From assembly GCA_963693085.1 (NCBI GenBank), contig OY856411.1, forward strand, positions 1,349,596,050 to 1,349,660,049: 64,000 bases of DNA, read 5' to 3'. The notes beneath the pieces were generated by a model. It was not told the DNA's origin, ran no database searches, and was given only the letters and a program-made list of their open reading frames with translations. The translations under genes and the position numbers were made by a program. Positions 1 through 10,883 of this stretch are shown piece by piece (position 1 is the first letter of the stretch; each line of letters opens with the position of its first letter). The DNA comes from Alisma plantago-aquatica (taxonomy: Eukaryota > Streptophyta > Magnoliopsida > Alismatales > Alismataceae).

Positions 1-1878
1 GGGCAGCGTTTGGCGTCGCCCGACCTTTTTAGTTCATAAAATGCTTCTAGACACTGTTAGATGATTAAATTTAGCATTTGAACAGTATGGATTGAATCAG
101 TAGATTTATATGGTTCATTTGAACCTAAATTGCTCATTTGAATGTTGAAATTAGAAATTCATGTTTGAAAATGGTATGATTTGGGTATGAACCCAGAAAA
201 TGAAGATTTCTGATAAATTATCAGATGTACGATTTCAAAGTTGATATAAATAAATAAAATATGCATGAAAACCCTAATTGCATATATCTTTTGACGTTAA
301 TATGTGTAAATTGATATTTACATGAAATGAAACATTTCTCTGAAATATTACCAGAAATTCTCAAGTATTGTTATTAAATTGTGTTGTGATATGTAATTAA
401 CTCTTAATTAAGTTAAGTGATGCACAAACCAGGATTTGGGTTAATGTGCATGTTTTTCGAGAATTTTAGAGAATTGATAATTGTTGAGTATGATTCTCAT
501 ATGTGAAGTAAATTTCTTTAATTTGTGCAATAAGATGTTCAATTGCGTAAATTCGCTATGTATGTGCCAAATTGAAATAAGTTGGGTTATTTATGCATTT
601 CTAATTTGCCTGAATGCGTGGTATGAGAATTTCTCAAAAATTACAATGATTTGAAATATATTGCTCTGTCAGTTTAGAATGACAGTGTATTATGATCTGA
701 TATGAAATCAGTAAATGTGATATTCCTGTTTAAATGTTTATATGTTAATCAGTTAATAGACTTAGGTGCCCTAACACCGTAGAATCCCTTCGAGAGATCT
801 GCTTCTTAGGGGTGAAACTCATGTTGCAACATTAACCGTGCGGAGTCATGGTGGCACGAGGACAGAGAGGCAGTGTTCAACAATAATCCGTGCGGAGTCA
901 CGGTGGCACTGGAGAAAATAGGGGTTATTGCAACAAGATCCGTGTGGAGTCATGGAGGTAACCCCGTGAGACTCTCCGCCTGTGTGCTCAGGTTAGAGGA
1001 GGAGTCTAGAGCACTCAGAGTAGTGCATTGAGGCCGGAGAGCCTGTGGTCCTATAGAAGAACAGGGTTGGCAATCAGACTTAGCATTTCTCGGGTGTGTC
1101 ACTAAGTCTTGTACGGTAGGATCGTAGTTCGCTACGGATCTTTATATGCAGAGTACACTGCATATGATTAGGGCATAATAATGATATAATTATGTAATCA
1201 TATAGGATCACAGTAAACTTAATATGTTAAGAGATTTGAATTTCTGTACCAATTCTCTATATCAGTTTATTTGTTTAAAATATCTTATGTTGCTTTGAAA
1301 TGAGATTGTTATCTGTAAATATGCTATGTCATTAGAACTGCCCTGTTTAGTACTGCACTTACCTTTTATTTCAATTTTATCTATCTGATGAGTTGTTTAT
1401 TGATAGCTAAATGAAATGTTATTCACTGAGCGAGTAGGCTCATCCCTCTACTCAAACATTTTCAGGTCAACATCAGCAACAGGAATCGGAAGGATCTTTT
1501 CATCCTAACGCTTAGTCTGTAGAAGGTATATGTAGTTAGTTTAGATAGAGGTCTCTTAGTCCTTTCCCCTCGATCCTTGGAACATGGTGTGGGTGAGAGA
1601 GAGTATGTATGGCAAATGTGTAAATGATGTAAATTAACTGTTATGTTTACTTTCTGTTAAACAATGTTACATGTTGTAAACTCTGTTTATGTTCTCTAGC
1701 CAATTTAATTGAAATGCTTCCGCAATAGTTTATTAAGTTTTAGTTTACAGTAATAATACGAATATCATTACGAGGTTTAAAAAGAAAAGAAAAGTTCTCA
1801 GTGATTTGTTTATGTGATAATCCCTCTGTCGCGCCCTAATCTCGTGATTAGTGGTTAGTGTGAGATCGGGGTGTGACA
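1..1878 (+). repeat. 5' LTR (3' portion) of the Tekay-like element
   Basis: Position 1 corresponds to position 7103 in the 3' LTR, so about 1.17 kb of this LTR lies to the left of the window. It ends GTGTGACA at 1878, directly before the primer binding site. Between about 836 and 960 it holds three spaced repeats of a CCGTGCGGAGTCATGG-type word. Compared with the 3' LTR it lacks one copy of a 16-bp duplication. Confidence 0.9.
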
Positions 1879-1882
1879 GCTT

Positions 1883-1894
1883 TGGTATCAGAGC
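1883..1894 (+). promoter_or_regulatory. Primer binding site, tRNA-iMet type (Tekay-like element)
   Basis: TGGTATCAGAGC lies 4 bases after the end of the 5' LTR. It matches the 3' end complement of plant initiator methionine tRNA, the usual minus-strand primer of plant LTR retrotransposons. Confidence 0.92.
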
Positions 1895-2022
1895 ATAGGT
1901 TGAGTATATGAATACTCTAAGTCAAGGTCAGGGGATGATAAGAGACCAATAGGATTAGGACTTAAGTGTCTTCCTTCGAACTGCAATTTTCTAACATGAA
2001 GTGTTCTGTTATACTATTGCAG

Positions 2023-2073
2023 ATGGCAGGAAGAGGACGTGGTCACGAGAACCAAGTAAAGAGTTTATGTTGA
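2023..2073 (+). pseudogene. Remnant of the gag start (Tekay-like element)
   Basis: An ATG at 2023 opens a short frame beginning MAGRGRG, the Gly/Arg-rich start typical of Tekay-type Gag. It meets a stop after 16 codons at 2071-2073. No further Gag domain or CCHC zinc knuckle is readable downstream, so gag is deleted or has decayed. The recognition rests on the short N-terminal pattern and its position after the primer binding site. Confidence 0.5.
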
Positions 2074-4080
2074 ATCGTCAGGGATCATTAGGGTCGAAAT
2101 ATAGAGTTATAAGTGAGAAAGATAAGAAGTGGTGTGTCTTTAGCTCTGGGAAGTCTGAGTATTTAGGTACCCTGGCTAGGTATCTGAGTACTTAGATTGA
2201 CCAGTATCAAGCTACTCTGTCCATTCTTCTCTGGATGCCCTGGCCAGGTATGCAGAGGAAGGGCGGGCTAGAGACAAACCCTAAAAGTCTTTAGGGTTAA
2301 GAAATCAGAAATTAATATAGGAGTAAGAGATTAAACATAGGATGCGATGCAACTCTTGCCTTATATTGCTTATTTGACTAAAAATCACTAGAAATGCTCT
2401 TATATGCATGAAATTAGATTTTCAGTTTGTAAAGTAAACATGATTCTTTTATGTTGTTGTGTGTTATGAAATGATTTATTTACTGTTTATATTCTTTGTA
2501 TTAAGTAGACCAGAAGTTATGTTTAAATGAGTTTGCCCTAAGTGGATATTCTTTCCACATGTTTGATATTAATAGGAGTTGGTTAATCCTGAGTAGCTCT
2601 TGGCTTCAGGACTACAGGTTCGGCCTGGTCCGGCTGGCAGGATGCGTTACTGAGATCTAATGACTCCTATTAATAATATAATAAGAGTAGATTCTGGATA
2701 ATTTAGACCCGAATCATGGTGAAAAATGTATATACACTAAGATGTTGAGATATAAGGGAAAGATTAGAACAACTAAGAATTAGTTGGAACTGATATCGGA
2801 GACCCAACATTGGGACCTCATATGAGCAATCCTTAATTAGAAATAAAGGAACACAATAAGGGTCAGATTAAATTTAATGATTAGGTGAGAAATACCCTTA
2901 ATGGTACTAATCAATAATGCATAACATATGCATGGATCCAATACATGATTAGTAAACCCTAGTGGAGGGCGTATCATTGTGAAACCCTAGTTGAGGGTGT
3001 ATCATTGCGATTGTTTATAGGCAACTTTATAAGTTATGCCTTAAACCAAGATAAGTCCATATCATGTGAGATAGCTGGACAATTCTAATGTGTGGCCTAT
3101 GCATTATATGCTAAAGGTGAGTATTCTGTGATGGAATGCATTAAGAGGGGAAATACCTTAATACAAGATAAAGTTGGTTAACTCAAGAGGGTATGAATTA
3201 ATGAGAAATGGGGAACCCTAACCCTAATTTGGGGAAAAGGGAATGATAAGCCCTATTTGATAGTGAACCCTAATTCCTGGTCAAGGAATGATGGTATTAC
3301 TATTGTATCACATGATGTGATGAATATCTTGTATGACTGTTATCATGCCTAATAACCATGCAGGTATGATGAGATGATGAATATAGCCAAGTTTGGGCTG
3401 TGACATTTATATAATAAATGTTGATTGGCTTTTTGTGTGTTAATGTTGTTGTTGCTTAATAAAAGTAATAATTTGTATGGATTTTATGAACCATGTGAAT
3501 AAGTTGTTGCCTAGTGAGAGGTGACAAGATGTGAATGGCCTTGTGAGACATGTCAATAAGTTGTTGCCTAGTGAGAGGTGACAAGATATGAATGGCCTTG
3601 TGAGCCATGTGTGATGCTTGGGTAACAAGTATCATGTTTATTTGTAGCATTTGTGTTAATAAGTTATGCTAGAGAACTTGGCTGATGTTACATTTCTGTT
3701 ATATATCTATAGTTCATTAATGATTATTCATATCTGTTGTATCCATTACAAGTAGATGGATGAACTTATGAGATCTAAAGTTTGATTTCAAACTAAGGAA
3801 GCAAAGTCACACCACAATAATGCTATGTTGCTGATAAGGACCAAACCCTAGAATGTTTAGAGTTGAAGTAGTTCAAGGGATGTCGCTAGTGATTTGACCT
3901 TGAATACTAGTATCTTTATAAAACAAGATCATACAATTTGCACTATGAAAGGTAACCTAGCACTAATAAAATCCAGGGTTTAAAGTTAGCTAATCTGGAA
4001 GGTAGATACACAATATGAAAATGACTCGGAGAAAAGAGTAAGATTTAATTTTGAAATAAAGTCTTACAGTAGTAATAAGA
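2074..4080 (+). other. Non-coding interior of the Tekay-like element (gag/protease/RT lost)
   Basis: These 2 kb are AT-rich and dense in stops in all frames, where gag, protease and reverse transcriptase would be expected. Two local structures are visible: a perfect 13-bp inverted repeat (2567-2579 with 2663-2675) and a 57-bp tandem duplication near 3.5 kb. I see no gene. Confidence 0.7.
3498..3611 (+). repeat. 57-bp tandem duplication in the Tekay-like interior
   Basis: Two adjacent copies (3498-3554 and 3555-3611) begin AATAAGTTGTTGCC and differ at only a few bases. The short open frames here on the reverse strand simply mirror the repeat and are not genes. Confidence 0.85.
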
Positions 4081-4110
4081 AGTAAGTAGCATAGAATGAG
4101 GAGTATTACT

Positions 4111-4360
4111 CGTCACATGATCTGGAATTAGTTGTTGTAGTTCATGCTCGTAAGACATGACGTTACTATCTTTATGGTGAGGTGTGCCAGGTGTTTATAG
4201 ATCATAAGAGCTTGAAATATATCTTTACCCAGAAGGATCTGAATCTTAGACAGTGGAGATGATTAGAATTGATTAAGGATTATGATATAATGATAGATTA
4301 TCATCCTGGAAAAGGCGAATGTAGTAGCTGATGCCCTCAGCAGGAAGTTAAGTTCAACAG
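4111..4360 (+). pseudogene. Ty3/Gypsy pol, RNase H remnant
   Basis: The translated sequence shows the conserved Gypsy RNase H stretch: HDLELVVVVHA, then [33 protein letters not shown] and DALSRK. The frame has stop codons near 4160 and 4260 and a frameshift near 4310, just before the DALSRK end. It is a decayed copy with no expected enzymatic function. The order with the integrase downstream is that of Gypsy, not Copia. Confidence 0.85.
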
Positions 4361-4659
4361 CTGATACATTCTCTATGGCATGTTTCGAGAGAGACATGCT
4401 AGTAGAAATGTGAAAGTTGAATTTAGACTTAGGGGTGACAGAACAAAGTGGTTTGATTGCACAGATGCAAGTCAAGCCTATCTTTTTATGATCAAATCAA
4501 GGAACTACAGTAGGGTGACAGTGAGTTACAGCAAATCATGCATGACATGACAGGGGGAAAGAAACCAGAGTTCATGTTTTCAGATGATGGTGTGTTGTAT
4601 TAGCATGATATGTTATGTACCTCGAGATAGTGATTTGAAAGAAAAGATTCTTGAGGAAG

Positions 4660-5330
4660 CACATGTATCGATGTATGCTATGCATCCAGACAACATTAAG
4701 ATGAACATAAATCTTAAGGAGTTGTTTTGGTGTCAGGTATGAAAAAGGATGTAGCTGAGTACATGGCTAGATGTAGTGTGTGCCAGCAGGTTAAGGCTGA
4801 GCATCAGAAACCTGCAGGTACCTTGCAATCTCTTCCTATACCAGAATGGAAGTGGGAACATATCACAATGAATTTTGTGATAGGGTTGCCCATGACACCT
4901 AGAGATTGTGACTCGATATGGATAGACTGACCAAGTCTGCTCACCTTCTTCATATTAAGTCAACCCTTGATGTCTCGAAGTTGACTAAGATATATATGGA
5001 TGAGATAGTCAGGTTGCATGGTATCCCAGTTTCAATTATACCAAATAAGGATCCTAAGTTCACATCTAGTTTTGGAATCAGTTGCATCATGCTTTGGGTA
5101 CAAGTTGAGATTCTAAACAACTTTCCACGCACAGACGAATGGTCAGTCCGGGAGGACCATTCAGACTCTTAAGGACATGCTAAAAGCATGTCTCATGCAT
5201 TTCAGTGGAAGTTGGGAAGAACACTTGAACCTTATAGGGTTTGCATACAATAATAGTCAACATTCTAGTCTTGATATGGCTCAGTATGAAGCTCTGTTTG
5301 GCAGAAAGTGTAGATCATCCATATGTTGAT
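4660..5330 (+). pseudogene. Ty3/Gypsy pol, integrase remnant (zinc-binding domain and catalytic core)
   Basis: An HHCC zinc-binding module is visible (HPDN, then CSVCQQVKAEHQKPAG), followed by the core (WEHITMNFVIGLPMT, then DRLTKSAHLLHI). A frameshift near 4925 separates the two blocks of the core. Further frame changes follow 5100, with the GFAYNNSQHSSLDMAQYEALFG end still readable. Both recognisable catalytic aspartates appear changed to Asn: the ITMDF-type position reads ITMNF, and the SDRDP-type position reads PNKDP. Both are consistent with G-to-A decay. The integrase is inactive. Confidence 0.88.
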
Positions 5331-5488
5331 ATGAGGTAGGTGAAAAGCAGATTCATGGATTAGAGATAGTGGATTTGACCACTGAAAAGATTACTGTGAT
5401 CAAAGTACAGTTGAAAGTTGCACATGATAGACGTAAGAGTCATGCCGAGAAGAGGCGTTGACCTCTTGAGATTCAGGTTGGTGATGAA

Positions 5489-5893
5489 GTGTATCTGAAA
5501 GTTTCACCATCGAAAGGAATGTTGAGGTTTGCTAAGAGAGGCAAACTGACTCCTAGGTTTATGGGCCCATATCCTATCATTGAAAGGCTTGGACCTGTAG
5601 CCTACATATTGGATTTGCTATCCGAGTTGGCTAATTTACATGATATGTTTCATGTATCGATGCTGAAGAAGTGTTACCCTGGTACAGAAAAGATAATGGA
5701 CCCAGAACCTGCACAACTCAGATCAGATGTGTCCTATGTTGAGGGACCAATACAAATAGTTGATCGAAGGATCAAGAAACTCAAGAATCGTGAGATACCA
5801 TTAGTGAAAGTTTTGTGGAGGAACCATAACCTAGAGGAAGCCACGTGGGAGCTTGAGTCCGACATGCGTAACAAGTTTCCTTTTCTCTTTTAA
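5489..5893 (+). pseudogene. Chromovirus integrase C-terminus plus chromodomain
   Basis: An open stretch of 134 codons holds the GPY/F-type integrase end (LTPRFMGPYPIIERLGPVAY, then HDMFHVSMLKK). A chromodomain follows (IQIVDRRIKKLKNREIP, then VLWRNHNLEEATWELESDM). This arrangement defines plant chromoviruses, and the wording is closest to the Tekay/Del clade. The chromodomain of such elements guides integration to particular chromatin. It ends at a TAA 24 bp before the polypurine tract. The upstream part of the polyprotein is broken, so this is the last readable piece of a dead reading frame. Confidence 0.9.
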
Positions 5894-5916
5894 GAATTTC
5901 GGGACGAAATTCTTAT

Positions 5917-5929
5917 AAGGGAGGGAGAT
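5917..5929 (+). promoter_or_regulatory. Polypurine tract of the Tekay-like element
   Basis: AAGGGAGGGAGAT directly precedes the TGTTATGACCC start of the 3' LTR, the expected plus-strand priming site. Confidence 0.88.
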
Positions 5930-8900
5930 TGTTATGACCCATTCCAAGCTTAGTCAGTAAATATCTCGATTAGCGTGAAGTACATTGATTAGTGCAAAGT
6001 ATCTTGTTAAACATCATGGTTAATCAAGATAAGCTAAGATGTGAATCAATAGTTGAGATTGAATCATCTGAGGTAATTAATGATAATTGCAATGTTAATC
6101 GTAAAGTTAAATAAGTGCCCAAGAAGCGATTAGTATTTTGATTAGCTGAGATAAGCTAATTAGGATGATTTCTAGCTTTGAGGGTGCAGAGGACCTCGCG
6201 CGTGAAACGTTGCAAGAAGAATCGTCCAAATCGGACCTCTGAGGCAATAATTATGCCATTTTCCATTCCCTTGGATGAATTCTGTAATTTTTCCAATTTT
6301 TGGTTTAATAACCCCTCAATCCTTTTATCCCTTATCCTTTCTTCCCGATCGATTCAGACACCGCCTAAGCGGCGCTCAGCAGGGGCACGATCCCAGTAGA
6401 GAGGGAGAGTCGAGGGGCGATTTTGGGCTCATTGGTTTCAATTCAACAGCACGACCCTCACCCACCTTCTCCTTTCCCTTTTCTTCTTCCTCCAACCTCG
6501 CCATACACAGCGCCCCGACCAGCCAGAGAAGGCCGGCCAGCAGCAGCAATCTGCCAGCCCTTGCGACGCCGGCCAAGGTTCTATGGGCGCAGCTAGCACC
6601 AAGGTAAAGGTGCCTTCAACCTCAGCCAAGAGGGAGGAGTATGAATCTGTAGCTATCAGCTGTATTTAGGCACCAATCGTGGCGCCCTAGCTACCAAAAA
6701 CGGCGCCCCAGCCAATTCGAGTTGCGGCTGTTGCAGCCATGGCTTTGTGCCACCTTGTGCGTGATCTAGCACTCGAAATTGATGCCAACAAACCCGCCTT
6801 GAGGTCCAGACCACAAATCCACAGCCTCCCAAGCCTCGAGCAGCTCCTAGCCGAGCTCTCCTCCAAGCTGATCGTTCCTGCGTTGAGCTGCGGTAAGCGG
6901 CAGATTTATTTTGGGCAAATCCAAGGTTGAAGATGACTTGCGTGTGCCCAGAAACTGGTATCTGGACGCAATTCCAGACAAATCCGGACATCCCGAATAG
7001 CTGTGAGTAGGGTTTCATTTATTTATCATTAATAAACTCAGGCGTTTGAATATTTTCTGTTTTGTGCGCGAACTACGCTGATAACAGGCGTTATCAGGCG
7101 TCGGGCAGCGTTTGGCGTCGCCCGACCTTTTTAGTTCATAAAATGCTTCTAGACACTGTTAGATGATTAAATTTAGCATTTGAACAGTATGGATTGAATC
7201 AGTAGATTTATATGGTTCATTTGAACCTAAATTGCTCATTTGAATGTTGAAATTAGAAATTCATGTCTGAAAATGGTATGATTTGGGTATGAACCCAGAC
7301 AATGAAGATTTCTGATAAATTATCAGATGTACGATTTCAAAGTTATATGAATAAATAAAATATGCATGAAAACCCTAATTGCATATATCTTTTGACGTTA
7401 ATATGTGTAAATTGATATTTACATGAAATGACACATTTTTCTGAAATATTACCAGAAATTCTCAAGTATTGTTATTAAATTGTGTTGTGATATGTAATTA
7501 ACTCTTAATTAAGTTAAGTGATGCACAAACCAGGATTTGGGTTAATGTGCATGTTTTTCGAGAATTTTAGAGAATTGATAATTGTTGAGTATGATTCTCA
7601 TATGTGAAGTAAATTTCTTTAATTTGTGCAATAAGATGTTCAATTGCGTAAATTCGCTATGTATGTGTCAAATTGAAATAATTTGGGTTATTTATGCATT
7701 TCTAATTTGCCTGAATGCATGGTATGAGAATTTCGCAGAAATTACAATGATTTGAAATATATTGCTCTGTCGGTTTAGAATGACAGTGTATTGTGATCTG
7801 ATATGAAATCAGTAAATGTGATATTCCTGTTTAAATGTTTATATGTTAATCAGTTAATAGACTTAGGTGCCCTAACACCGTAGAACCCCTTCGAGAGATC
7901 TGCTTCTTAGGGGTGAAACTCGTGTTGCAACATTAACCGTGCAGAGTCATGGTGGCACGAGGACAGAGAGGCAGTGTTCAACAATAATCCGTGCGGAGTC
8001 ACGGTGGCACTGGAGAAAATAGGGGTTATTGCAACAAGATCCGTGCGGAGTCATGGAGGTAACCCCGTGAGACTCTCCGCCTGTGTGCTCAGGTTAGAGG
8101 AGGAGTCTAGAGCACTCGGAGTAGTGCATTGAGGCCGGAGAGCTTGTAGGCCGGAGAGCCTGTGGTCCTGTAGTAGAACAGGGCTGGCAGTCAGACTTAG
8201 CATTTCCCGGGTGTGTCGCTACGTCTTGTACGGTGGGATCGTAGTTCGCTACGGATCTTTATATGCAGAGTACACTGCATATGATTAGGGCATAATAATG
8301 ATATAATTATGTAATCATATAGGATCACAGTAAACTTAATATGTTAAGAGATTTGAATTTCTGTACCAATTCTCTATATCAGTTTATTTGTTTAAAAAAT
8401 GTGATGTTGCTTTGAAATGAGATTGTTATCTATAAATCTGCTATGTCATTAGAACTGCCCTGTTTAGTACTACACTTACCTTTTATTTCAATTTTATCTA
8501 TCTGATGAGTTGTTTATTGATAGCTAAATGAAATGCTATTCACTGAGCGAGTAGGCTCATCCCTCTACTCAAACATTTTCATGTCAACATCAGCAACAAG
8601 AATCGGAAGGATCTTTTCATCCTAACGCTTAGTCTGTAGAAGGTATATGTAGTTAGTTTAGATAGAGGTCTCTTAGTCCTTTCCCCTCGATCCTTGGGAC
8701 ATGGTGTGGGTGAGAGAGAGTATGTATGGCGAATGTGTAAAAGATGTAAATTAACTGTTATGTTTACTTTCTGTTAAATAATGTTACATGTTGTAAACTC
8801 TGTTTATGTTCTCTAGCCAGTTTAATTGAAATGCTTCCGCAATAGTTTATTATGTTTTAGTTTACAGTAATAATCCAGATATCATTATGTGGTTTTAAAA

Positions 8901-8991
8901 AAAAAAGTTCTCAGTGATTTGTTTATGTGATCATCCCTCTGTCGCGCCCTAATCTCGTGAATAGTGGTTAGTGTGAGATCGGGGTGTGACA
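5930..8991 (+). repeat. 3' LTR of the Tekay-like element (3062 bp)
   Basis: It runs from TGTTATGACCC to GTGTGACA, and its 7103-8991 part is repeated at 1-1878. A GC-rich segment at about 6180-7020 gives long chance open frames on both strands, with no recognisable protein. Three spaced CCGTGCRGAGTCATGG-type words occur at about 7937, 7989 and 8041. The base after 8991 resumes the interrupted Copia LTR (TCTCCGGTGG). Confidence 0.92.
8132..8163 (+). repeat. 16-bp tandem duplication specific to the 3' LTR
   Basis: AGGCCGGAGAGC plus four bases is present twice here (8132-8147 and 8148-8163) but once in the 5' LTR (near 1031). The duplication therefore arose after insertion. Confidence 0.85.
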
Positions 8992-9405
8992 TCTCCGGTG
9001 GATAAGGGTCTTCTCAGTGGAGAAGGTGGACTTTGGACTACTTCAAGAAGGTTGTCTCTACGGGAAGCTACTTTAATAGGAAGGCTACTTCAAGGGGAGC
9101 TTGAGGTTACTTCAAGGAAGGCTGCTTCGAGGTTGGTGAGACTACTTCTAGGTGAAGGTTGTCTGAAGGGTTTGGTGAAAGTATTATAATTTTATGTATC
9201 CTTACGAGGTAATAAAATTTAATACTTTCAAAATCCCGGTTGGGTAAGCAACCGGGTAGTGGATTGACTGCCTTAGTATTTGCTAAGGTTAGAACCACTC
9301 TAAATCCTTGTCTCCATGTCCAATATTTTTGTGGTTGCTTAATTTAGTTGAATTATTATTAAAATATCATAAAACCCTATTCACCCCCCTCTAGTGGTTT
9401 TTTCA
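8992..9405 (+). repeat. 5' LTR (3' end) of the SIRE-like element
   Basis: It matches 13488-13905 with scattered differences and ends CTAGTGGTTTTTTCA. Its start coincides exactly with the end of the Tekay-like LTR, which fixes the insertion point. TCTCC (8992-8996) is the expected target duplication, with the other copy outside the window. Confidence 0.9.
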
Positions 9406-9407
9406 AT

Positions 9408-9419
9408 TGGTATCAGAGC
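9408..9419 (+). promoter_or_regulatory. Primer binding site, tRNA-iMet type (SIRE-like element)
   Basis: TGGTATCAGAGC lies two bases after the LTR end CA at 9405. Confidence 0.92.
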
Positions 9420-9452
9420 AGGCTTCAAGGAGCTCTAATCGAGTCTTGAAGA

Positions 9453-10373
9453 ATGAAGGGTGGTGGTGTCTACAACCGCAAGCAAAGGAAAATCATGGAC
9501 CAATCTTCAAAAAGTTGCAATTGGTGCTTAGGAACAAGGCACACCACACCTAGTTGTCCATGGAGGTCAAAGAAGGAAGATGTGCATAAAGAATGCCTTA
9601 TTGCTACAATAAGTGAATAAGAAGAAGAAGAAGAGGTAAGCCTTTTTGATTTACCTAAAGAAGAGCTAATTGCTAGTCTTGAAGAGACACATAATAAGTA
9701 TATTGAGTACAAGAAGAAATTAAAGAAATCTAATAAAGAAAATGATGAGTTACATGCTAAACTTCTTGCTCTCACATCTGAAAATGAAGATCTCAAAAAG
9801 GTTATTGAAGATCATGATATTAAGATAAAATCTATAGAAGCAAATTGCAATCTTCTTTCCCTAGAAAAGTTAAACTTGCAAACTCAAGTAAATGATCTTA
9901 AAAAACAACCTGTTTTGTGTACACATCTAGATTATGATATTATTGTGAAAGAAAGAGATTCCTTATTATCTAATCTAGATCAAGCAAAGTTAGACATCAA
10001 TAAAAGAATGGATGAGATTGCTAAGCTGCAACAAAAAGTTAGTAGTTTGAGTAACAATGATACCCTTGATATAATCTTAAATGATTCTTATCGTCAAATT
10101 GGAAGGAGAGGACTAGGTTATAATCCTAAAGGAAAATCTTACCAAAACCCTAGTTGGAGAAAGACACAAGTGCTAGAAAATCAATCTATGTATCTACCTA
10201 GAGGCAAATATGCATATGTACCCAAGAACAACCTAGAACAAAATCATAGAAAGAGATATGAGGTTGATTCTATATGTTGCCATTATTGTTTGCATCTTGG
10301 ACATTATTCTTTCTCATGCCCTTACAAGAAAAAGGATGTTGAGTTAGTATGGGTTCCAAAACCTCCAAACTAA
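9453..10373 (+). pseudogene. SIRE/Maximus-type Gag, C-terminal half, one in-frame stop
   Basis: From the ATG at 9453 one frame runs to the stop at 10371-10373, broken only by a TAA at 9618-9620. Before the stop is a zinc knuckle with C-x2-C-x4-H-x4-C spacing (CNWCLGTRHTTPSC). After it come an acidic EEEEE run, a long Leu/Lys/Glu-rich segment that looks like a coiled coil, an IGRRGLGYNPKG motif, and a second knuckle-like CHYCLHLGHYSFSC. It ends VWVPKPPN. This order matches the region between Gag and the pre-integrase segment in SIRE/Maximus Copia elements. The Gag N-terminus and all of pol are absent. Either the copy is dead, or the stop would have to be read through. I favour a dead copy. Confidence 0.75.
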
Positions 10374-10708
10374 ATGACCAAAATTAAGTTGAGATATGAC
10401 CAAAGATTCTAAGTTGTATATCTCTATGTCTATCTCAACTTAACATAATGAGACAACAAATTGATTCAAGTAATTAAAATTTCTAACTTGAAAATATACA
10501 AAGACACACCTTTGAAAATTTGTCTTAATTAGGGTTTTCAAAACATAAAGATTTAAATATGATTAGTTGAGATTTGATCAAAATGTTACTTTCATATTCA
10601 TATATTTTATCTCAACTAAGTTTTCAAATTGCATAATTGAATTGAAAATAGTTTATGTTTTACTTAGAAACAATTACTGAAAATAGTTCTGAAATAGTAT
10701 AGAAATAC

Positions 10709-10883
10709 TCTCGGTCGAGAAACTGTTCGACCGAGAACATTGTCGGTCGAGAAATAGTCGACCGAACAGGTTACTGATTTCAAGTTTGCAACAAATCTAA
10801 TAAAACATGTACAAACAGCAGCATTCTCGATCGAGAAAGACGTCGACCGAGATAAATTCGATCGACAAATAGTTCGACTGAAT
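10709..10883. repeat. Four TCGA-centred inverted repeats (spacer cluster)
   Basis: Arms and spans: 10709-10718/10727-10736 (TCTCGGTCGA/TCGACCGAGA, perfect); 10743-10750/10758-10765 (TCGGTCGA/TCGACCGA, perfect); 10825-10834/10843-10852 (one mismatch); 10856-10865/10874-10883 (two mismatches). The 7-8 base spacers are A-rich (GAAACTGT, GAAATAG and similar). Confidence 0.8.

Larger units (their letters stand above)
1..8991 (+). mobile_element. Tekay-like Gypsy chromovirus LTR retrotransposon, degenerate, 5' LTR truncated by the window edge
   Basis: Two long direct repeats bracket a 4 kb interior: window bases 1-1878 repeat at 7103-8991 with scattered substitutions. The interior starts with a tRNA-iMet-type primer binding site and ends with a purine tract against the 3' LTR. 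The 3' LTR is 3.06 kb, from TGTTATGACCC to GTGTGACA. The remaining pol runs in Gypsy order (RNase H, integrase, chromodomain), and the chromodomain is of the plant Tekay/Del type. Gag, protease and most of the reverse transcriptase are missing or unreadable, so the copy cannot be autonomous. It lies inside a Copia LTR: the base after its end continues the Copia LTR sequence. The 5-bp target duplication cannot be tested because the left end is outside the window. Confidence 0.9.

Noticed and set aside
6178..7018. Several open frames of 60-120 codons in the Tekay-like 3' LTR
   Set aside because: The GC-rich LTR segment gives overlapping frames on both strands with low-complexity products and no known domain.
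9470..9796. Reverse-strand open frame of 108 codons
   Set aside because: Antisense to the Gag coiled-coil coding region; its Ser-rich product mirrors GAA/AAG-rich codons on the + strand.
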